A stretch of DNA of 64,000 nt from JAWWOW01 sp033851265 (GCA_033851265.1 JAWWOW010000003.1:248001-312000), one strand, 5' to 3'; positions 42,835-52,653 are shown, counted from the first letter of the stretch. Notes: generated by a model from the letters alone, not told the origin. Made by a program: numbers and translations.

Positions 42835-43733
42835 GCCAGCTGGTCGATCAGCTCGCGCAACAGCGTGCGGGTGCGCTTCTGTTCTTCCTCGTCGCCGAAG
42901 ACGCCGGCAACAAAGTCGGTAACGCCCGCGTCCTTCACGGTTCGCAGTCCCGCAGCCACCGCGTCCTCGTCGCCCACGATCGCAACATCGGCTGGACCCG
43001 CGGCGCCTTCGCGATCGAGCATCGCGCGGTAGGACGGCAAATAGCCGTAGTGCTCGAACTGTTTCGCCGCAAGTTCACGGGCGGCGTCACCATTGTTGGT
43101 CACGCAGACCGGCAACGCCGACGCTATGCGGGGAGCGGGTCGACCGGCCGCAGCCGCAGCTGTGGCGAGGGCAGGCACCGTGTGCTCGGCCAAGGTCCGC
43201 GGGCCGGTCATCCACGTTGCGGTTCCGTCGGCAAGTGAGCCGGCAATCTCCAGCATCTTCGGGCCGAGCGCGGCGATGAGAACCGTTGGCCTGCCGTCAC
43301 GGGGCCTGTCCTGCGAGATGTTGACGGTGAAGAACTCGCCACTGAACGACACCTTCCCCTCGTCCAGGAGCGGCATCAGGACGGAGAGGTACTCGCGAGC
43401 GTAGGTCGCTGTCTTCGTGTACGACATGCCGAGCATGTCCTCGATGACGAGCTTGTGGGACAAGCCGATGCCGAGGATGAACCGACCGTCGCACGCGTCG
43501 TACGCCGTGACCGCCTGCTGCGCCATCGCCTGCGGATGGCGCGGCTGCATGGGGGTGACCAGGCTGCCGACGTGAATCGGTATCTCCGCGCCGGTGACCG
43601 CGCACGCGGTGATCGCATCAAGTCCGAAGATGTTGTTGAACCACGCTGCATGGAAGCCCTCGTCGTGCGCCGCCTGCACGTAGCCCCGTGCCCGCTCGAT
43701 CGTCTTGCCGCCAACCCCGAGTCCGATGCGCAT
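42831..43733 (-). CDS. LLM-class (F420-type) flavin-dependent oxidoreductase
   Basis: The 300-residue TIM-barrel protein matches the luciferase-like monooxygenase group of actinomycetes: MRIGLGVGG start, AAHDEGFHAAWFNNIFGLDAIT, AEIPIHVGSLVTPMQPRHPQAMAQQAVTAYDACDGRFILGIG, and YAREYLSVLMPLLDEGKVSFSGEFF. The closest recalled families use F420 rather than FMN, consistent with an F420-producing actinomycete. Substrate unknown. It lies nine bases upstream of nothing else; the DNA ligase gene on the same strand ends nine bases before this start. Confidence 0.85.
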   Translation of the reverse strand: MRIGLGVGGKTIERARGYVQAAHDEGFHAAWFNNIFGLDAITACAVTGAEIPIHVGSLVTPMQPRHPQAMAQQAVTAYDACDGRFILGIGLSHKLVIEDMLGMSYTKTATYAREYLSVLMPLLDEGKVSFSGEFFTVNISQDRPRDGRPTVLIAALGPKMLEIAGSLADGTATWMTGPRTLAEHTVPALATAAAAAGRPAPRIASALPVCVTNNGDAARELAAKQFEHYGYLPSYRAMLDREGAAGPADVAIVGDEDAVAAGLRTVKDAGVTDFVAGVFGDEEEQKRTRTLLRELIDQLA

Positions 43734-43742
43734 GCGCGGATC

Positions 43743-45257
43743 CTATGACCGGTCGTGAAAGGCCTGGACGGCGCCGAGCGTGTCAGCGTCCTCCGCCAGC
43801 TTGTCCTCGCGGTACCGCAGCACGCGCGCGAAGCGCAGGGTCACGCCTCCCGGATAGCGCGTCGAGGTCTGTACGCCGTCGAAGGCGATCTCGACGACGA
43901 GCTCGGGGCGCACCGTGACCTGCCAGTCGTTGCGGTCGACAGCCAGCTCGAGCAGGCGTTCGGTCTGCCAACGCAACATCTCGTCCGTCATGCCTTTGAA
44001 GGTCTTGCCGAGCATCACGAACTCGCCACTGTCCGGGTCGCGAGCACCGAGATGCAGGTTGGACAACCAGCCTTGGCGTCGACCGTGACCCCACTCAGCC
44101 GCCAGCACGACGAGGTCGAGGGTGTGCACCGGCTTGACCTTGAGCCAGCCCGCACCTCGGCGTCCGGCTTCATAGATCTGATCGAGCGCTTTCACCACAA
44201 CGCCCTCGTGCCCGGCGGCAATCGTGTCGTCGAAGAATGCCTGCGCCTCATCCGGATCGGCGGTGACGATGCGCGGAACGCGCAGCTCTTCAGGGAGTAC
44301 GGCGGCACCCGCGGCGTACCGCTCTTCGCCGGTCTGTCCGATGAGGTCAATGCCGTCGAGATGCATCACGTCGAACACATACGGAGTCAGGCCTGCGGTC
44401 GATGCACCAGTGGTTGCGCCCCGGCTTGCGGTGACTTGAAACCGGTGCGGTCGGTGGTCGTCGCGTAGTGCGATCGCTTCGCCGTCCAGGATCGCGGTCT
44501 GCACAGGGAGCGCAAGGGCTGCCGCGACAACGTCCGGAACCCGAGCCGTAACGTCGTTGAGCGTCCGACTGAACACCGAGACATCGTCGCCATCACGATG
44601 GATCTGGACGCGAACCCCGTCGATCTTCCACTCGACGGCGGCGCGGCCCAACTTGGCGAGTGCAGCAGTAGTCGACTCGGCGGTCTGTGCCAACATCGGC
44701 AGCACGGGCTGACCGACGACGAGGGTGAACCGAGCGACGCCAGCCGCACCGTCCGCGAGCGCTGCCTCGGCAACCGGTGCGATCCAGCCGGCGAGCATGA
44801 CGGCCCGGCGCACATCGGCAAGCGGGACGTTGGCTGCCTTCGCGACCGCGTCGATCATCACACCCTCTTGGGCGCCGGCGCGGATCTCGCCGGAGACGAG
44901 ACCGGCGATGAACTCCATCTCGTCGGCCGTCGCTCGCCCGAGCAGGTCGTGCAACACGCGGCGGCGCGCGGCGACCGATCCGGTGCCGGAGAGCGCGGCC
45001 GCACGAGCGAACGCCGCATCGACGTCGGTGACCGTCAGCGTCGGCCTGGTAGCGCCGACCGCGGGTGCGTCTCGGAACGCCGCCCACCCGATGCCGGTCT
45101 TGCGTTGCCGCAGCTCACCGGACAAGTAGCCGACGACGATCGAGACCTCTTCGGGCGGCGTACGCCGGAGCACCTCCGCGATCAGCGCGACCTTGGCCGA
45201 CCGCGCTGATGTCGCGGCGACGGCACGCCACGCAGCGGTCAACTCGGCGAACAGCAC
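43743..45257 (-). CDS. ligB: ATP-dependent DNA ligase LigB
   Basis: The 504-residue ligase has an N-terminal DNA-binding domain (1-190), the adenylation motif I WKIDGVRVQIHR with Lys211, then DGEAIAL, FQVTASR, VFDVMHLDG, GHEGVVVKA and GAGWLKVKPVHTLDLVV (motifs III-V) and the OB-fold end RFARVLRYREDK. It closely follows recalled M. tuberculosis LigB (Rv3062). It seals ATP-dependent nicks, probably in repair, alongside the NAD-dependent LigA. GTG 45257 is chosen over 45296 because GGAG lies about nine bases upstream and homologues start here. Confidence 0.92.
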   Translation of the reverse strand: MLFAELTAAWRAVAATSARSAKVALIAEVLRRTPPEEVSIVVGYLSGELRQRKTGIGWAAFRDAPAVGATRPTLTVTDVDAAFARAAALSGTGSVAARRRVLHDLLGRATADEMEFIAGLVSGEIRAGAQEGVMIDAVAKAANVPLADVRRAVMLAGWIAPVAEAALADGAAGVARFTLVVGQPVLPMLAQTAESTTAALAKLGRAAVEWKIDGVRVQIHRDGDDVSVFSRTLNDVTARVPDVVAAALALPVQTAILDGEAIALRDDHRPHRFQVTASRGATTGASTAGLTPYVFDVMHLDGIDLIGQTGEERYAAGAAVLPEELRVPRIVTADPDEAQAFFDDTIAAGHEGVVVKALDQIYEAGRRGAGWLKVKPVHTLDLVVLAAEWGHGRRQGWLSNLHLGARDPDSGEFVMLGKTFKGMTDEMLRWQTERLLELAVDRNDWQVTVRPELVVEIAFDGVQTSTRYPGGVTLRFARVLRYREDKLAEDADTLGAVQAFHDRS

Positions 45258-45297
45258 AGGGCCATTCTCCGGTCCATCCCCGACAGATGTCGCCACG

Positions 45298-45360
45298 CTG
45301 GTGAACTGAGCCGTCGGTCAGCTCACAATCGCTGCCTACGCCAGCGGTTCAGTTCACCAG
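45298..45360. repeat. Inverted repeat with 12-bp perfect arms
   Basis: CTGGTGAACTGA (45298-45309) and its exact complement TCAGTTCACCAG (45349-45360) flank 39 bp that contain a smaller GAGC/GCTC hairpin. The distal arm encodes the last codons and stop of the GGDEF-EAL gene, so the element probably ends or stabilises that transcript just before ligB. Confidence 0.5.
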
Positions 45361-47367
45361 AGGCGCGGGTTGGGAGGGGATGAGGGCGGCCCGGTCGCGG
45401 AGCCATTCGCTCATCGCGGCGGCCGGCATGGGTCGGGCGAACAGGAAGCCTTGAGCGACGTCGCAACCCGCCGCACAGAGCCAGGCGAAGGTCTCGGTCG
45501 TTTCCACGCCTTCGGCGACGACCTGCAAACCGAGGTTGTGCCCGAGCTGGATGACCGAGGAGATGATCGCGGCGTTGGTGGGATCCTCACGATCGAGCAC
45601 GAAGCTCTTGTCGATTTTCAGCTCGTACAACGCCAGCTGCGACAGGTATCCGAGCGACGTCTGCCCCTTGCCGAAGTCATCGATGCTGACACGCACACCT
45701 TCGCGGTAAAGGCGAGCAAGGATCCGAGCGGCACGTTGGGGATCGGCGACGAGCGCGGTCTCCGTAATCTCCAGCAACAAGCGCTCGGGAGCGACATCAG
45801 CCTCACGGAGCGCGGTGAGCACCTCGTCCGCGAAGTCGTTGCGGATCAGACTGCGCGCCGAGATGTTGACTGCCATCGCAAGCCCGGCCGCGTCGTCGCC
45901 CCACGTGCGCAGCTGGTGAAGTGCGGCATTGAGTACCCATGTAGTGAGCGGGTCGATGAGGTCGGTCTGTTCCGCAACAGGCAGGAACGCGTCCGGCGGC
46001 ATGAGGCCTGCGACGGGATGCTGCCACCGTACGAGCGCTTCGACGGCTATCACCCCGCCGCTGTCGGTTGCGATCTTCGGTTGGAAATGCAGCACGAGCT
46101 GGTCCTGCTCGATGGCCTGGCGCAGCTCAGTAACGAGAGCAAGTTTTGCTGCGTCGTACCGGTCTTGACTGCGGTCGTAGCGAGCGACTCCGAGATGGTT
46201 CTTCTTCGCGTGGTACATCGCGACATCGGCGTACTGGATCAGCTCGTCCGCATCGTCGCCGTCTTCCTGCGCGATCGCGAAGCCGATGCTCGCCTGCACA
46301 CTGAGTGGCAGGCCGCTGACCTGAACGTCCTGTTCAAGCACGCGCCGCAGCTCCCAGAGCTCGTCGCCAGCGGCGGCGTCATCGATATCCGGGATGATGA
46401 CACCGAACTCATCGCCGCCCAACCGAGCCACAAAGAATCTGTCCGCTGCGTGCTCCTTGACCCGAAGCGCAAGCTCAACGAGCAGCGCATCACCGTTGAC
46501 GTGACCGAGAGTGTCGTTGACCTCCTTGAATCGGTCCAGATCGATGACCGCCACCGCGCAGCGCCGGTTGTCTTTGACTGCGGCGGCTACTGCTTCCTCG
46601 GCACTTTGACGGAACAGCACGCGATTCGGCAGGCTAGTGAGCGGATCGTGTCGCGCCAGGAAATGATTGTGCCGACCTTCACGACGGAGCCGGCGGGTCA
46701 GCGAGAATGAGACCAGTGTGAGTACGACGTATAGGACGCCCAGGCCGATGCTCAATTGCAACGCCAAGCGGTTCAGGCCGGCACTGATGTCTGCAGCGAT
46801 CGGCTCGTATGGAACGTAGACCTCGAGAACCCCAAGGATCTGCTTGTTGGCGGCATACATCGGCATGTACACCTCGACAGCGCGCACACCCTTGGGTCCG
46901 TTGTCTCCGACATCACTGTTGACGCGGGTGAGGAGGCTGACTACTTCGCCGCGGGCAGCATCGAGCACCTCATCCTCGATCTCGCCGCCGAAGCCGCTGC
47001 CGTCTTCGGAGAAGACGACCTCCCCCCGCGTGTTCCTCAGTCGGAATCGCAGCAGCCTGCCTTCGTCGATGATGCGGTGCGAGATCGCCGTCATTTCAGC
47101 GACGTCGGCTTCCGGCAAGCCCTTGTCGAGCGATACGCCGCCGAGCTGCGGCGCCACGGCTGTCGTCGCGAGCAGGCTGGCTTCGGTGCGTGCCCGCGCG
47201 AGACCATGGTTGTTGGCCTCGGTGCGGTAGCCAGCGAACAGAACTAAGCCGAGCAGAACCACAGGCACGAGGCTGGCCGCGGCATACACGCCAAGCAGCC
47301 GCCACGCCGACGTCGGCCGCGACGGCACACTCCGTAGCCCCACCACCTTGTGCTTATCGGCTGCCAC
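45349..47367 (-). CDS. Membrane GGDEF-EAL protein (cyclic di-GMP turnover)
   Basis: About 672 residues: a transmembrane helix (WRLLGVYAAASLVPVVLLGLVLFAGY), an extracytoplasmic sensor of about 170 residues, a second helix (LGVLYVVLTLVSFSLT), then GGDEF (ARLGGDEFGVIIP) and EAL (VIAVEALVRWQHP, ITETALV, IDDFGKGQTSLGYL, EGVETTE). Both signature motifs are intact, so it may make and degrade c-di-GMP, the balance set by the outer sensor. The start is uncertain: GTG 47367 chosen, GTG 47346 or 47328 possible. It is divergent from the NTF2-like gene. Confidence 0.9.
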   Translation of the reverse strand: MAADKHKVVGLRSVPSRPTSAWRLLGVYAAASLVPVVLLGLVLFAGYRTEANNHGLARARTEASLLATTAVAPQLGGVSLDKGLPEADVAEMTAISHRIIDEGRLLRFRLRNTRGEVVFSEDGSGFGGEIEDEVLDAARGEVVSLLTRVNSDVGDNGPKGVRAVEVYMPMYAANKQILGVLEVYVPYEPIAADISAGLNRLALQLSIGLGVLYVVLTLVSFSLTRRLRREGRHNHFLARHDPLTSLPNRVLFRQSAEEAVAAAVKDNRRCAVAVIDLDRFKEVNDTLGHVNGDALLVELALRVKEHAADRFFVARLGGDEFGVIIPDIDDAAAGDELWELRRVLEQDVQVSGLPLSVQASIGFAIAQEDGDDADELIQYADVAMYHAKKNHLGVARYDRSQDRYDAAKLALVTELRQAIEQDQLVLHFQPKIATDSGGVIAVEALVRWQHPVAGLMPPDAFLPVAEQTDLIDPLTTWVLNAALHQLRTWGDDAAGLAMAVNISARSLIRNDFADEVLTALREADVAPERLLLEITETALVADPQRAARILARLYREGVRVSIDDFGKGQTSLGYLSQLALYELKIDKSFVLDREDPTNAAIISSVIQLGHNLGLQVVAEGVETTETFAWLCAAGCDVAQGFLFARPMPAAAMSEWLRDRAALIPSQPAPLVN

Positions 47368-47477
47368 TTGGCTCTTCAGGAGGGACCTTTTGGGCCGAAT
47401 TTCGCCAGCTGGGCAGGCATCGGTACCTTTCCCCGCTCGATCGGATCGCGACCAGCCCTCGTGGCACCCTGTGCTGC

Positions 47478-47918
47478 GTGAGTGAGGCACACGAGGCGAT
47501 TCGCAACCTGCTCGGCCGCTACTGCGAGCTGATGGATGACGGTGACTGGGACGGGTTGGCCGAGCTTTTCGCCGACGCCGTGCTGCTCGACGATCAGTCC
47601 GGCGCCGAGGCCGCGCGGGGTCGAGACGGCGTACGCCGCCTTTATGAGTCGACGCAGACGTACGACGGCTCTCCACGCACGCGACATCTGACGACGAACT
47701 CCATCATCGAGGTGGACGAGTCAGCTGCCGGTGCGCGTGCTCGGTCGGCGTTCGTTGTGTTCCAGGCAGCTGAAGGCTTGCCGTTACAACCGATTGCCGC
47801 TGGTCGCTACCGCGACACCTTCGCGCGCGGAGGAGAACGGTGGCGGTTCACCGAGCGACGTTTCGCACTCGATTTCACCGGCGACCTGTCGCACCACTTG
47901 TCGTGGACGCCGTCGTGA
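47478..47918 (+). CDS. NTF2/SnoaL-like protein
   Basis: The 146-residue protein has the cone-shaped NTF2 fold opening AIRNLLGRYCELMDDGDWDGLAELFADAVLLDDQSG, then RDGVRRLYESTQTYDG and RHLTTNSIIEVDESAAGARARSAFVVFQ, typical of SnoaL-like cyclases, isomerases and dehydratases. No specific catalytic set can be named. GTG 47478 is the start. The last codons overlap the next gene's start in GTGA, so they form a coupled pair. Confidence 0.82.
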   Translation: MSEAHEAIRNLLGRYCELMDDGDWDGLAELFADAVLLDDQSGAEAARGRDGVRRLYESTQTYDGSPRTRHLTTNSIIEVDESAAGARARSAFVVFQAAEGLPLQPIAAGRYRDTFARGGERWRFTERRFALDFTGDLSHHLSWTPS

Positions 47919-48346
47919 TCGCGATCTCGCACTTCGGCGTCTGCGTCGTCGACCTCGACCGCTCGTTGCACTTCTACTGCGATGGGCTCGGTTTCGAGCA
48001 ATATCAGTCGCACGCGGTCGGGTCAGAGTTCGACAATCTCCTGGAGCTCGACGAGGTCGCACTCGAGGCGCGTCTCCTCCGACTCGGTGGCACCAGCATC
48101 GAGCTGCTGAAGTACTCGACACCGCCCACTCTCGGCAATGGCGAACGGCGCCCGATGAATCAACTCGGTCTCACGCACCTGTGCCTGCGGGTGGACGACG
48201 TCGATGCGGTCGCCACGCGCGTTCGCGAGTTCGGCGGGACGGTCCTCGACGAGACGCGGACGACGTTCGGTCCGGAGCTGGACTTCGTCTACTGCATGGA
48301 CCCGGACGGCGTACGCATCGAGCTCATGCGCATCCCCTCCACCTAA
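47915..48346 (+). CDS. VOC (glyoxalase/dioxygenase) family protein
   Basis: The 143-residue protein shows two beta-alpha-beta-beta-beta units: ISHFGVCVVDLDRSLHFYCDGLGFEQ with metal-ligand-like His, and LGLTHLCLRVDDVDAVATRVREFGG with a second His and a C-terminal Glu (GVRIELMRIP). The arrangement fits methylmalonyl-CoA epimerase/glyoxalase-like members. GTG 47915 overlaps the preceding stop (GTGA); GTG 47903 is an alternative. Function with the NTF2-like partner is unknown. Confidence 0.83.
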   Translation: MIAISHFGVCVVDLDRSLHFYCDGLGFEQYQSHAVGSEFDNLLELDEVALEARLLRLGGTSIELLKYSTPPTLGNGERRPMNQLGLTHLCLRVDDVDAVATRVREFGGTVLDETRTTFGPELDFVYCMDPDGVRIELMRIPST

Positions 48347-48373
48347 CCCCCGATGGGTGACGAGGCGAGCGGC

Positions 48374-49087
48374 TTAGGACTGCGTACCGCCGTCGATCAT
48401 GATGGCGGCGCCGGTAACGAAGCCGGCAGCGTCCGACGCGAGATAGGCGGCGAGCTCGGCGATCTCGGCCGGAGACGCGAACCGCGGTAGCAAGCTGTAA
48501 AGGCGCGCCATCAACTTGCGATCGGCGTCCGACGGAATGGCATCTGCGGCGCGGTGGAGGAGTGGTGTGTCAACGCTTCCGGGACAGATGCAGTTGACCC
48601 GAACGCTCTGCTTCGACAACTCCACGGCGAGTGCCTTCATGAACAGCAGCACGCCGCCCTTGGAGGCGCAGTAGGCCGAGTTGTAGGCCTGCCCAGACAC
48701 GGCCGCGTTCGAGGCGACGGTGACGATGTTGCCCTTGCGCTCGATCAGGTGGGGGATCGCTGCCTGTGACAGCAGGAACGGACCGGTGAGGTTGACGTCG
48801 ATGTGACGATTCCACTCCTCGAGGCTGACGTCCGCGATGTGGTTGAACCGCTGGATGCCGGCCACGTTGAGGAGCACGTCGAGGCCGCCGTAGCGCTCGA
48901 CCGTGGTGGCGACGACATCGTGCACTTGTTCGGGTGACGACACGTCGATGCGGAGCACCTCCTCGCCATCACCCGCGATGTCGAGGCCGACGACGTGCGC
49001 TCCCTCGGACGCGAACTTCGCGGCGACGGCGGCACCGATACCGGACGCTGCGCCGGTGACCAGCGCGACCTTGTCGGCAAATCTCAC
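48374..49087 (-). CDS. Short-chain dehydrogenase/reductase
   Basis: The 237-residue SDR has VALVTGAASGIGAAVAAKFA, LLNVAGIQRFNH, Ser in VASNAAVSGQ, and YCASK for Tyr/Lys. The end FVTGAAIMIDGGTQS is typical. Two GTG codons six bases apart could start it; AGGAG five bases before the inner one fixes 49087. The gene lies behind a TetR-type palindrome at 49195-49214. Substrate unknown; it might act on alcohols or acyl intermediates. Confidence 0.86.
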   Translation of the reverse strand: MRFADKVALVTGAASGIGAAVAAKFASEGAHVVGLDIAGDGEEVLRIDVSSPEQVHDVVATTVERYGGLDVLLNVAGIQRFNHIADVSLEEWNRHIDVNLTGPFLLSQAAIPHLIERKGNIVTVASNAAVSGQAYNSAYCASKGGVLLFMKALAVELSKQSVRVNCICPGSVDTPLLHRAADAIPSDADRKLMARLYSLLPRFASPAEIAELAAYLASDAAGFVTGAAIMIDGGTQS

Positions 49088-49194
49088 AGTCACTCCTCGT
49101 TCCGATGGCTGACGGGGGGTAACTGTGGCAGAACCCGCCCACCCGGAATCGCACGTATGACCCGATTCGACCTAGTCACCAACCATCCCCGAGA

Positions 49195-49214
49195 AATGAC
49201 CACATTGGGTCATT
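49195..49214. promoter_or_regulatory. Operator-like dyad in the SDR/Kelch divergent region
   Basis: AATGACC (49195-49201) and GGTCATT (49208-49214) form perfect 7-bp arms around a 6-bp spacer. A further ATGACCC lies about 40 bp away. It is located 108 bp before the SDR start and 74 bp before the Kelch gene start. Symmetry and size suit a TetR- or GntR-family site; no such regulator is in the window. Confidence 0.42.
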
Positions 49215-49287
49215 CCTACAGGCCGTCGTCGTCCCTAATTTGACGAGCGCCGGACCCACCGGGGTCGGCATGTCGCCGGGAGGCTTC

Positions 49288-52200
49288 ATGTTCGCCTACG
49301 CGCGTCGGTCGTCGGTCCGCTCCTCCGCGGCACGGTGGGTGATCGCGTTCGTTGTCGGCGCTGCATCCGTCGCGGTCGGCCTGATGCAGTCCCCGGCCAG
49401 GGCTGACGTCCCAACGTTGTACGGCGTACAGCTCAGCCTTGCCGACAATCCGATCTTCGAACAGGTCTACGGCCCGGATAGTCCGACGGCATGTGGCCTG
49501 GACTCATCCTCACAACCGTCGTTCCTTGGGCAAGGTACGGCGACCGGAGGTGCCTATCCCGGCACCATGACGTTCTCCGGGTCGGTCGGTGTGCTCGCAC
49601 AGACGCAGGACGTGGACTACGGCTTCCCGGCCAAAGCAGGGCAGCTCTTTTCGTTCAACGGCAACTTCGCCATCACCAGTGGCTCGACGACGGTGAACGG
49701 TTCCTTCACCGGACTTGCTCCCGCCGGCGAATCTGTCGGGACGAATGTCGGTTCGTGTTATGGCGTCGGCCCCGGTGACAACTTCGGGTACACAGCGCTG
49801 CAGAGCGGCGCGTTGATCGCCGCGGATGCCCACGTCAATTACATCGCGAACATCAGCGGTGAGTACGTCGTGGGCACGGCGTACTTCAAGGAGCGGCAGA
49901 CCTGCGTGATCCAGCCGTCGAGCGGTTACCAAGGTTGTGGTTACGGCACGCAGATCTTCTTCGCCAACGACTCCGCGGTGGCACCCGCCAATCTCAAAGC
50001 GGAGCAGGTCGATCCCAACGCGGCCGTCTTCCCAAACCCCGGGGGGACCGCCAACCCCACGGATTGCAGCCTGGCGGGGACGTCCACGCTGGCGCTCAGC
50101 GGCACGGGCACCGCAGTCAACGTCTCGCCGTACCCAGGCACAGTGAGCGTCAACGCGTCGATCGGACTGGGCGCTCAAAGCCAGCACGTCAATGATCTGC
50201 CTCACGATCCGATCTACGGGTGGAACGCCGCGCTCGGCCCGGTATCGGACGTTGCCGGAGGGTTCACCATCTCCGGTGCTTCCGTGCCGACGATCACGGG
50301 CACGTTCGAGGGACTTGAGTCACCGCTCGGGTCGGTCGGGCAGAACGTCGGTTCGTGCTACGGGTCGGACACGGGCGAGAACGTCGACGGTTCCAACGGC
50401 GCCGGGACGCTCCTCGCTGTCGACGCCTACGTCAAATACCACGCGACCATTCAGGGTCAGCAGTACAAGGGCCACGTGTTGATCCGGCAACGGCAAACCT
50501 GCAGCGCCGGCGGTTCCTGCGGCTACACGAACCTCCTGCTGAACTTCACCGACGACTCGGTGCCGCTCGACATCACGCCCCCAGCGCTTGCGCCAACCGT
50601 GGCCCCGAACCCGGTCGTCCAGAACCAAAGCGCCGCTGCGTCCGCCAACGCCACTGATGCCGAGTCTGGTGTTGCGTCGTCGTCCTGCGACCCCGTCGAC
50701 ACCTCCCAGCTTGGCGATTTCACCGTCACCTGCACGGCGACCAACGGCGACGGGTTCTCAGACACGGCCGACGCGTCGTACACCGTGATCCCCGCTACCA
50801 AGACGCTCACGGTCACAGTGGATGGCAACGCGGGCGGATCGGTGGCCAGCCAGCCGGCTGGCATCGACTGTGGCGCTACGTGCTCGTACGCATTCGACTA
50901 CAACGGCTCCGTCACGATGACAGCTACGCCGACGGCCGGTGCGACGTTCGACGGCTGGGCGGGCGACTGCACAGGGACGGCGGACTGCGTCCTGACCATG
51001 AGCGACGACCGATCCGTGACCGCGACGTTCAGTGATTCCACGGCCCCCAATACGTCGATTACTACGAAACCACCGCCGGCGACAAAGGTGAAGAACTCAA
51101 CGTTCCGGTTCACCTCGACCGAGTCTGGCTCAACGTTCCAGTGCAAGCTCGACGCCGGCGACTACGCCACGTGCTCATCCCCGTTGGTGTTGCCGCCCCA
51201 GAGCGACGGTCAACACACGTTCTCGGTTGTTGCGACTGACCCGGTCGGCAACGCGGATACCTCGGCTGCCACGTGGACATGGATCATCGACAACGTCAAG
51301 CCAACGACTGCGCTGACATTGCCAACCGCGTCGCCCGTCGGCCGCGGTGACTGGGATGTCTACAACCCCTGTACGTCGTTGTGTGGTACGGCCGCCGACG
51401 ATGGCAGTGGTGTGCGTGTTGTGAAGGTCGAAATCATCCGGCGCACGAGCAATGGCTTGCTCTACTGGGATGGCACGGCATTCAAGAAGTCTTCGGATCT
51501 CACCAAGGGTCCGCAGCAAACGGCGGTCGGCACAACGGATTGGGTCTACGCATTCCCCTTCGCCAACTTCCCGGCGGACGGCGACTACCGGGTCTGTGCG
51601 CAGGGCATCGACAAAGCCGGCAATGTGTCGTCGAACATCTGCGTGACCTTCACCGTCAAGCGCAACAAGGGCGGCTACTTCCTTCCGAGCACGGCGACGT
51701 GGACCGGCCGAATCGGGCACGCGGCTACCAGACTCGCTGACGGTCGGGTTCTGTTCGCCGGTGGTTTCACGAACAATGTCGCAACGGCCACTGCTGACAT
51801 CTATGACCCGACGAGCGGGTCGGTGACGCCTACCGCCGATATGCCTCAAGCATCTGGTTACAACCAGGCTGTCCTCTTGAGCAACGGCAACGTGCTTGTC
51901 GTCACGTCGTTCGGGCCGACATTCCTCTACACACCGTCATCAGGAATCTGGGCCGTTACTGGATCGCCTGCGGTGGTTCACAGCAACGGAATTCTGGCTC
52001 TTCTGCCGTCGGGCAAGGTGCTGCTGGCCGGCGGTGGCTACAACACGAAGACGAGCGAGGTCTATAACCCGGCGACCGGGACCTGGTCAGCCGGAGGCTT
52101 GATGAAGGCGGCGCGCCGATGGGCCGCCGGCGCGGTCACCGGTGGCAAGGTCCTCGTCGCCGGCGGTGTTGATGCGACCAACACCGTCACCAGCTCCGTC

Positions 52201-52653
52201 GAGGTCTACACCCCGTCAAGCAACAGCTGGGCCTGGGCCGCTCCGATGCCCATCGCCCGAGACTTCGCAACAGCAACCACTTTGTCGACCGGCAAGGTGC
52301 TCGTCGCGGGTGGGAGCAATGTCGTCGGCGGCGTGTCGAACCCGGTGCTGACAGTGGAGGTTTTCAGCCCGAGCACGAACAGCTGGTCGGCCGCCGGGAG
52401 TGTGCAGGTAGGCCGCAACTATCACACGGCGACGTTGTTGCCGAGCGGCAAGGTCTTGGTGGCCGGCGGATTCGGGAGCGCAGGAGCCGGCACATCTGCT
52501 GAGCTCTACGACCCGACCGCGAACACGTGGACCAACACGGGAGCACTGTCAGTCTCGCGCTCGCTGGCGACGGCGACGCTTCTACCCGGGGGCCGCGTTC
52601 TCGTGCGGGGTGGCAGCGACGCTAGTCCGGGTGCCGAGACGTATATCCCCTAG
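49288..52653 (+). CDS. Large secreted Kelch-repeat protein with InlB-like and Ig-like domains
   Basis: The 1121-residue protein starts at ATG 49288 (GGGAGG upstream) with a signal peptide ending SPARAD. Two related beta-sandwich domains follow (about 30-230 and 250-430; GSCYGVGPGDN and GSCYGSDTGEN are matching landmarks). Next are a HYR-like segment (TPPALAPTVAPNPVVQN), an InlB-type B-repeat (TVTVDGNAGGSVASQ...FDGWAGDCTGTADC), an Ig-like domain (STESGSTFQCKLDAGDYATCSSPL), and a C-terminal Kelch propeller of about six blades (GKVLVAGG, AELYDPTANTW). No sorting signal. Probable extracellular adhesion or glycan-active protein. Confidence 0.85.
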   Translation: MFAYARRSSVRSSAARWVIAFVVGAASVAVGLMQSPARADVPTLYGVQLSLADNPIFEQVYGPDSPTACGLDSSSQPSFLGQGTATGGAYPGTMTFSGSVGVLAQTQDVDYGFPAKAGQLFSFNGNFAITSGSTTVNGSFTGLAPAGESVGTNVGSCYGVGPGDNFGYTALQSGALIAADAHVNYIANISGEYVVGTAYFKERQTCVIQPSSGYQGCGYGTQIFFANDSAVAPANLKAEQVDPNAAVFPNPGGTANPTDCSLAGTSTLALSGTGTAVNVSPYPGTVSVNASIGLGAQSQHVNDLPHDPIYGWNAALGPVSDVAGGFTISGASVPTITGTFEGLESPLGSVGQNVGSCYGSDTGENVDGSNGAGTLLAVDAYVKYHATIQGQQYKGHVLIRQRQTCSAGGSCGYTNLLLNFTDDSVPLDITPPALAPTVAPNPVVQNQSAAASANATDAESGVASSSCDPVDTSQLGDFTVTCTATNGDGFSDTADASYTVIPATKTLTVTVDGNAGGSVASQPAGIDCGATCSYAFDYNGSVTMTATPTAGATFDGWAGDCTGTADCVLTMSDDRSVTATFSDSTAPNTSITTKPPPATKVKNSTFRFTSTESGSTFQCKLDAGDYATCSSPLVLPPQSDGQHTFSVVATDPVGNADTSAATWTWIIDNVKPTTALTLPTASPVGRGDWDVYNPCTSLCGTAADDGSGVRVVKVEIIRRTSNGLLYWDGTAFKKSSDLTKGPQQTAVGTTDWVYAFPFANFPADGDYRVCAQGIDKAGNVSSNICVTFTVKRNKGGYFLPSTATWTGRIGHAATRLADGRVLFAGGFTNNVATATADIYDPTSGSVTPTADMPQASGYNQAVLLSNGNVLVVTSFGPTFLYTPSSGIWAVTGSPAVVHSNGILALLPSGKVLLAGGGYNTKTSEVYNPATGTWSAGGLMKAARRWAAGAVTGGKVLVAGGVDATNTVTSSVEVYTPSSNSWAWAAPMPIARDFATATTLSTGKVLVAGGSNVVGGVSNPVLTVEVFSPSTNSWSAAGSVQVGRNYHTATLLPSGKVLVAGGFGSAGAGTSAELYDPTANTWTNTGALSVSRSLATATLLPGGRVLVRGGSDASPGAETYIP

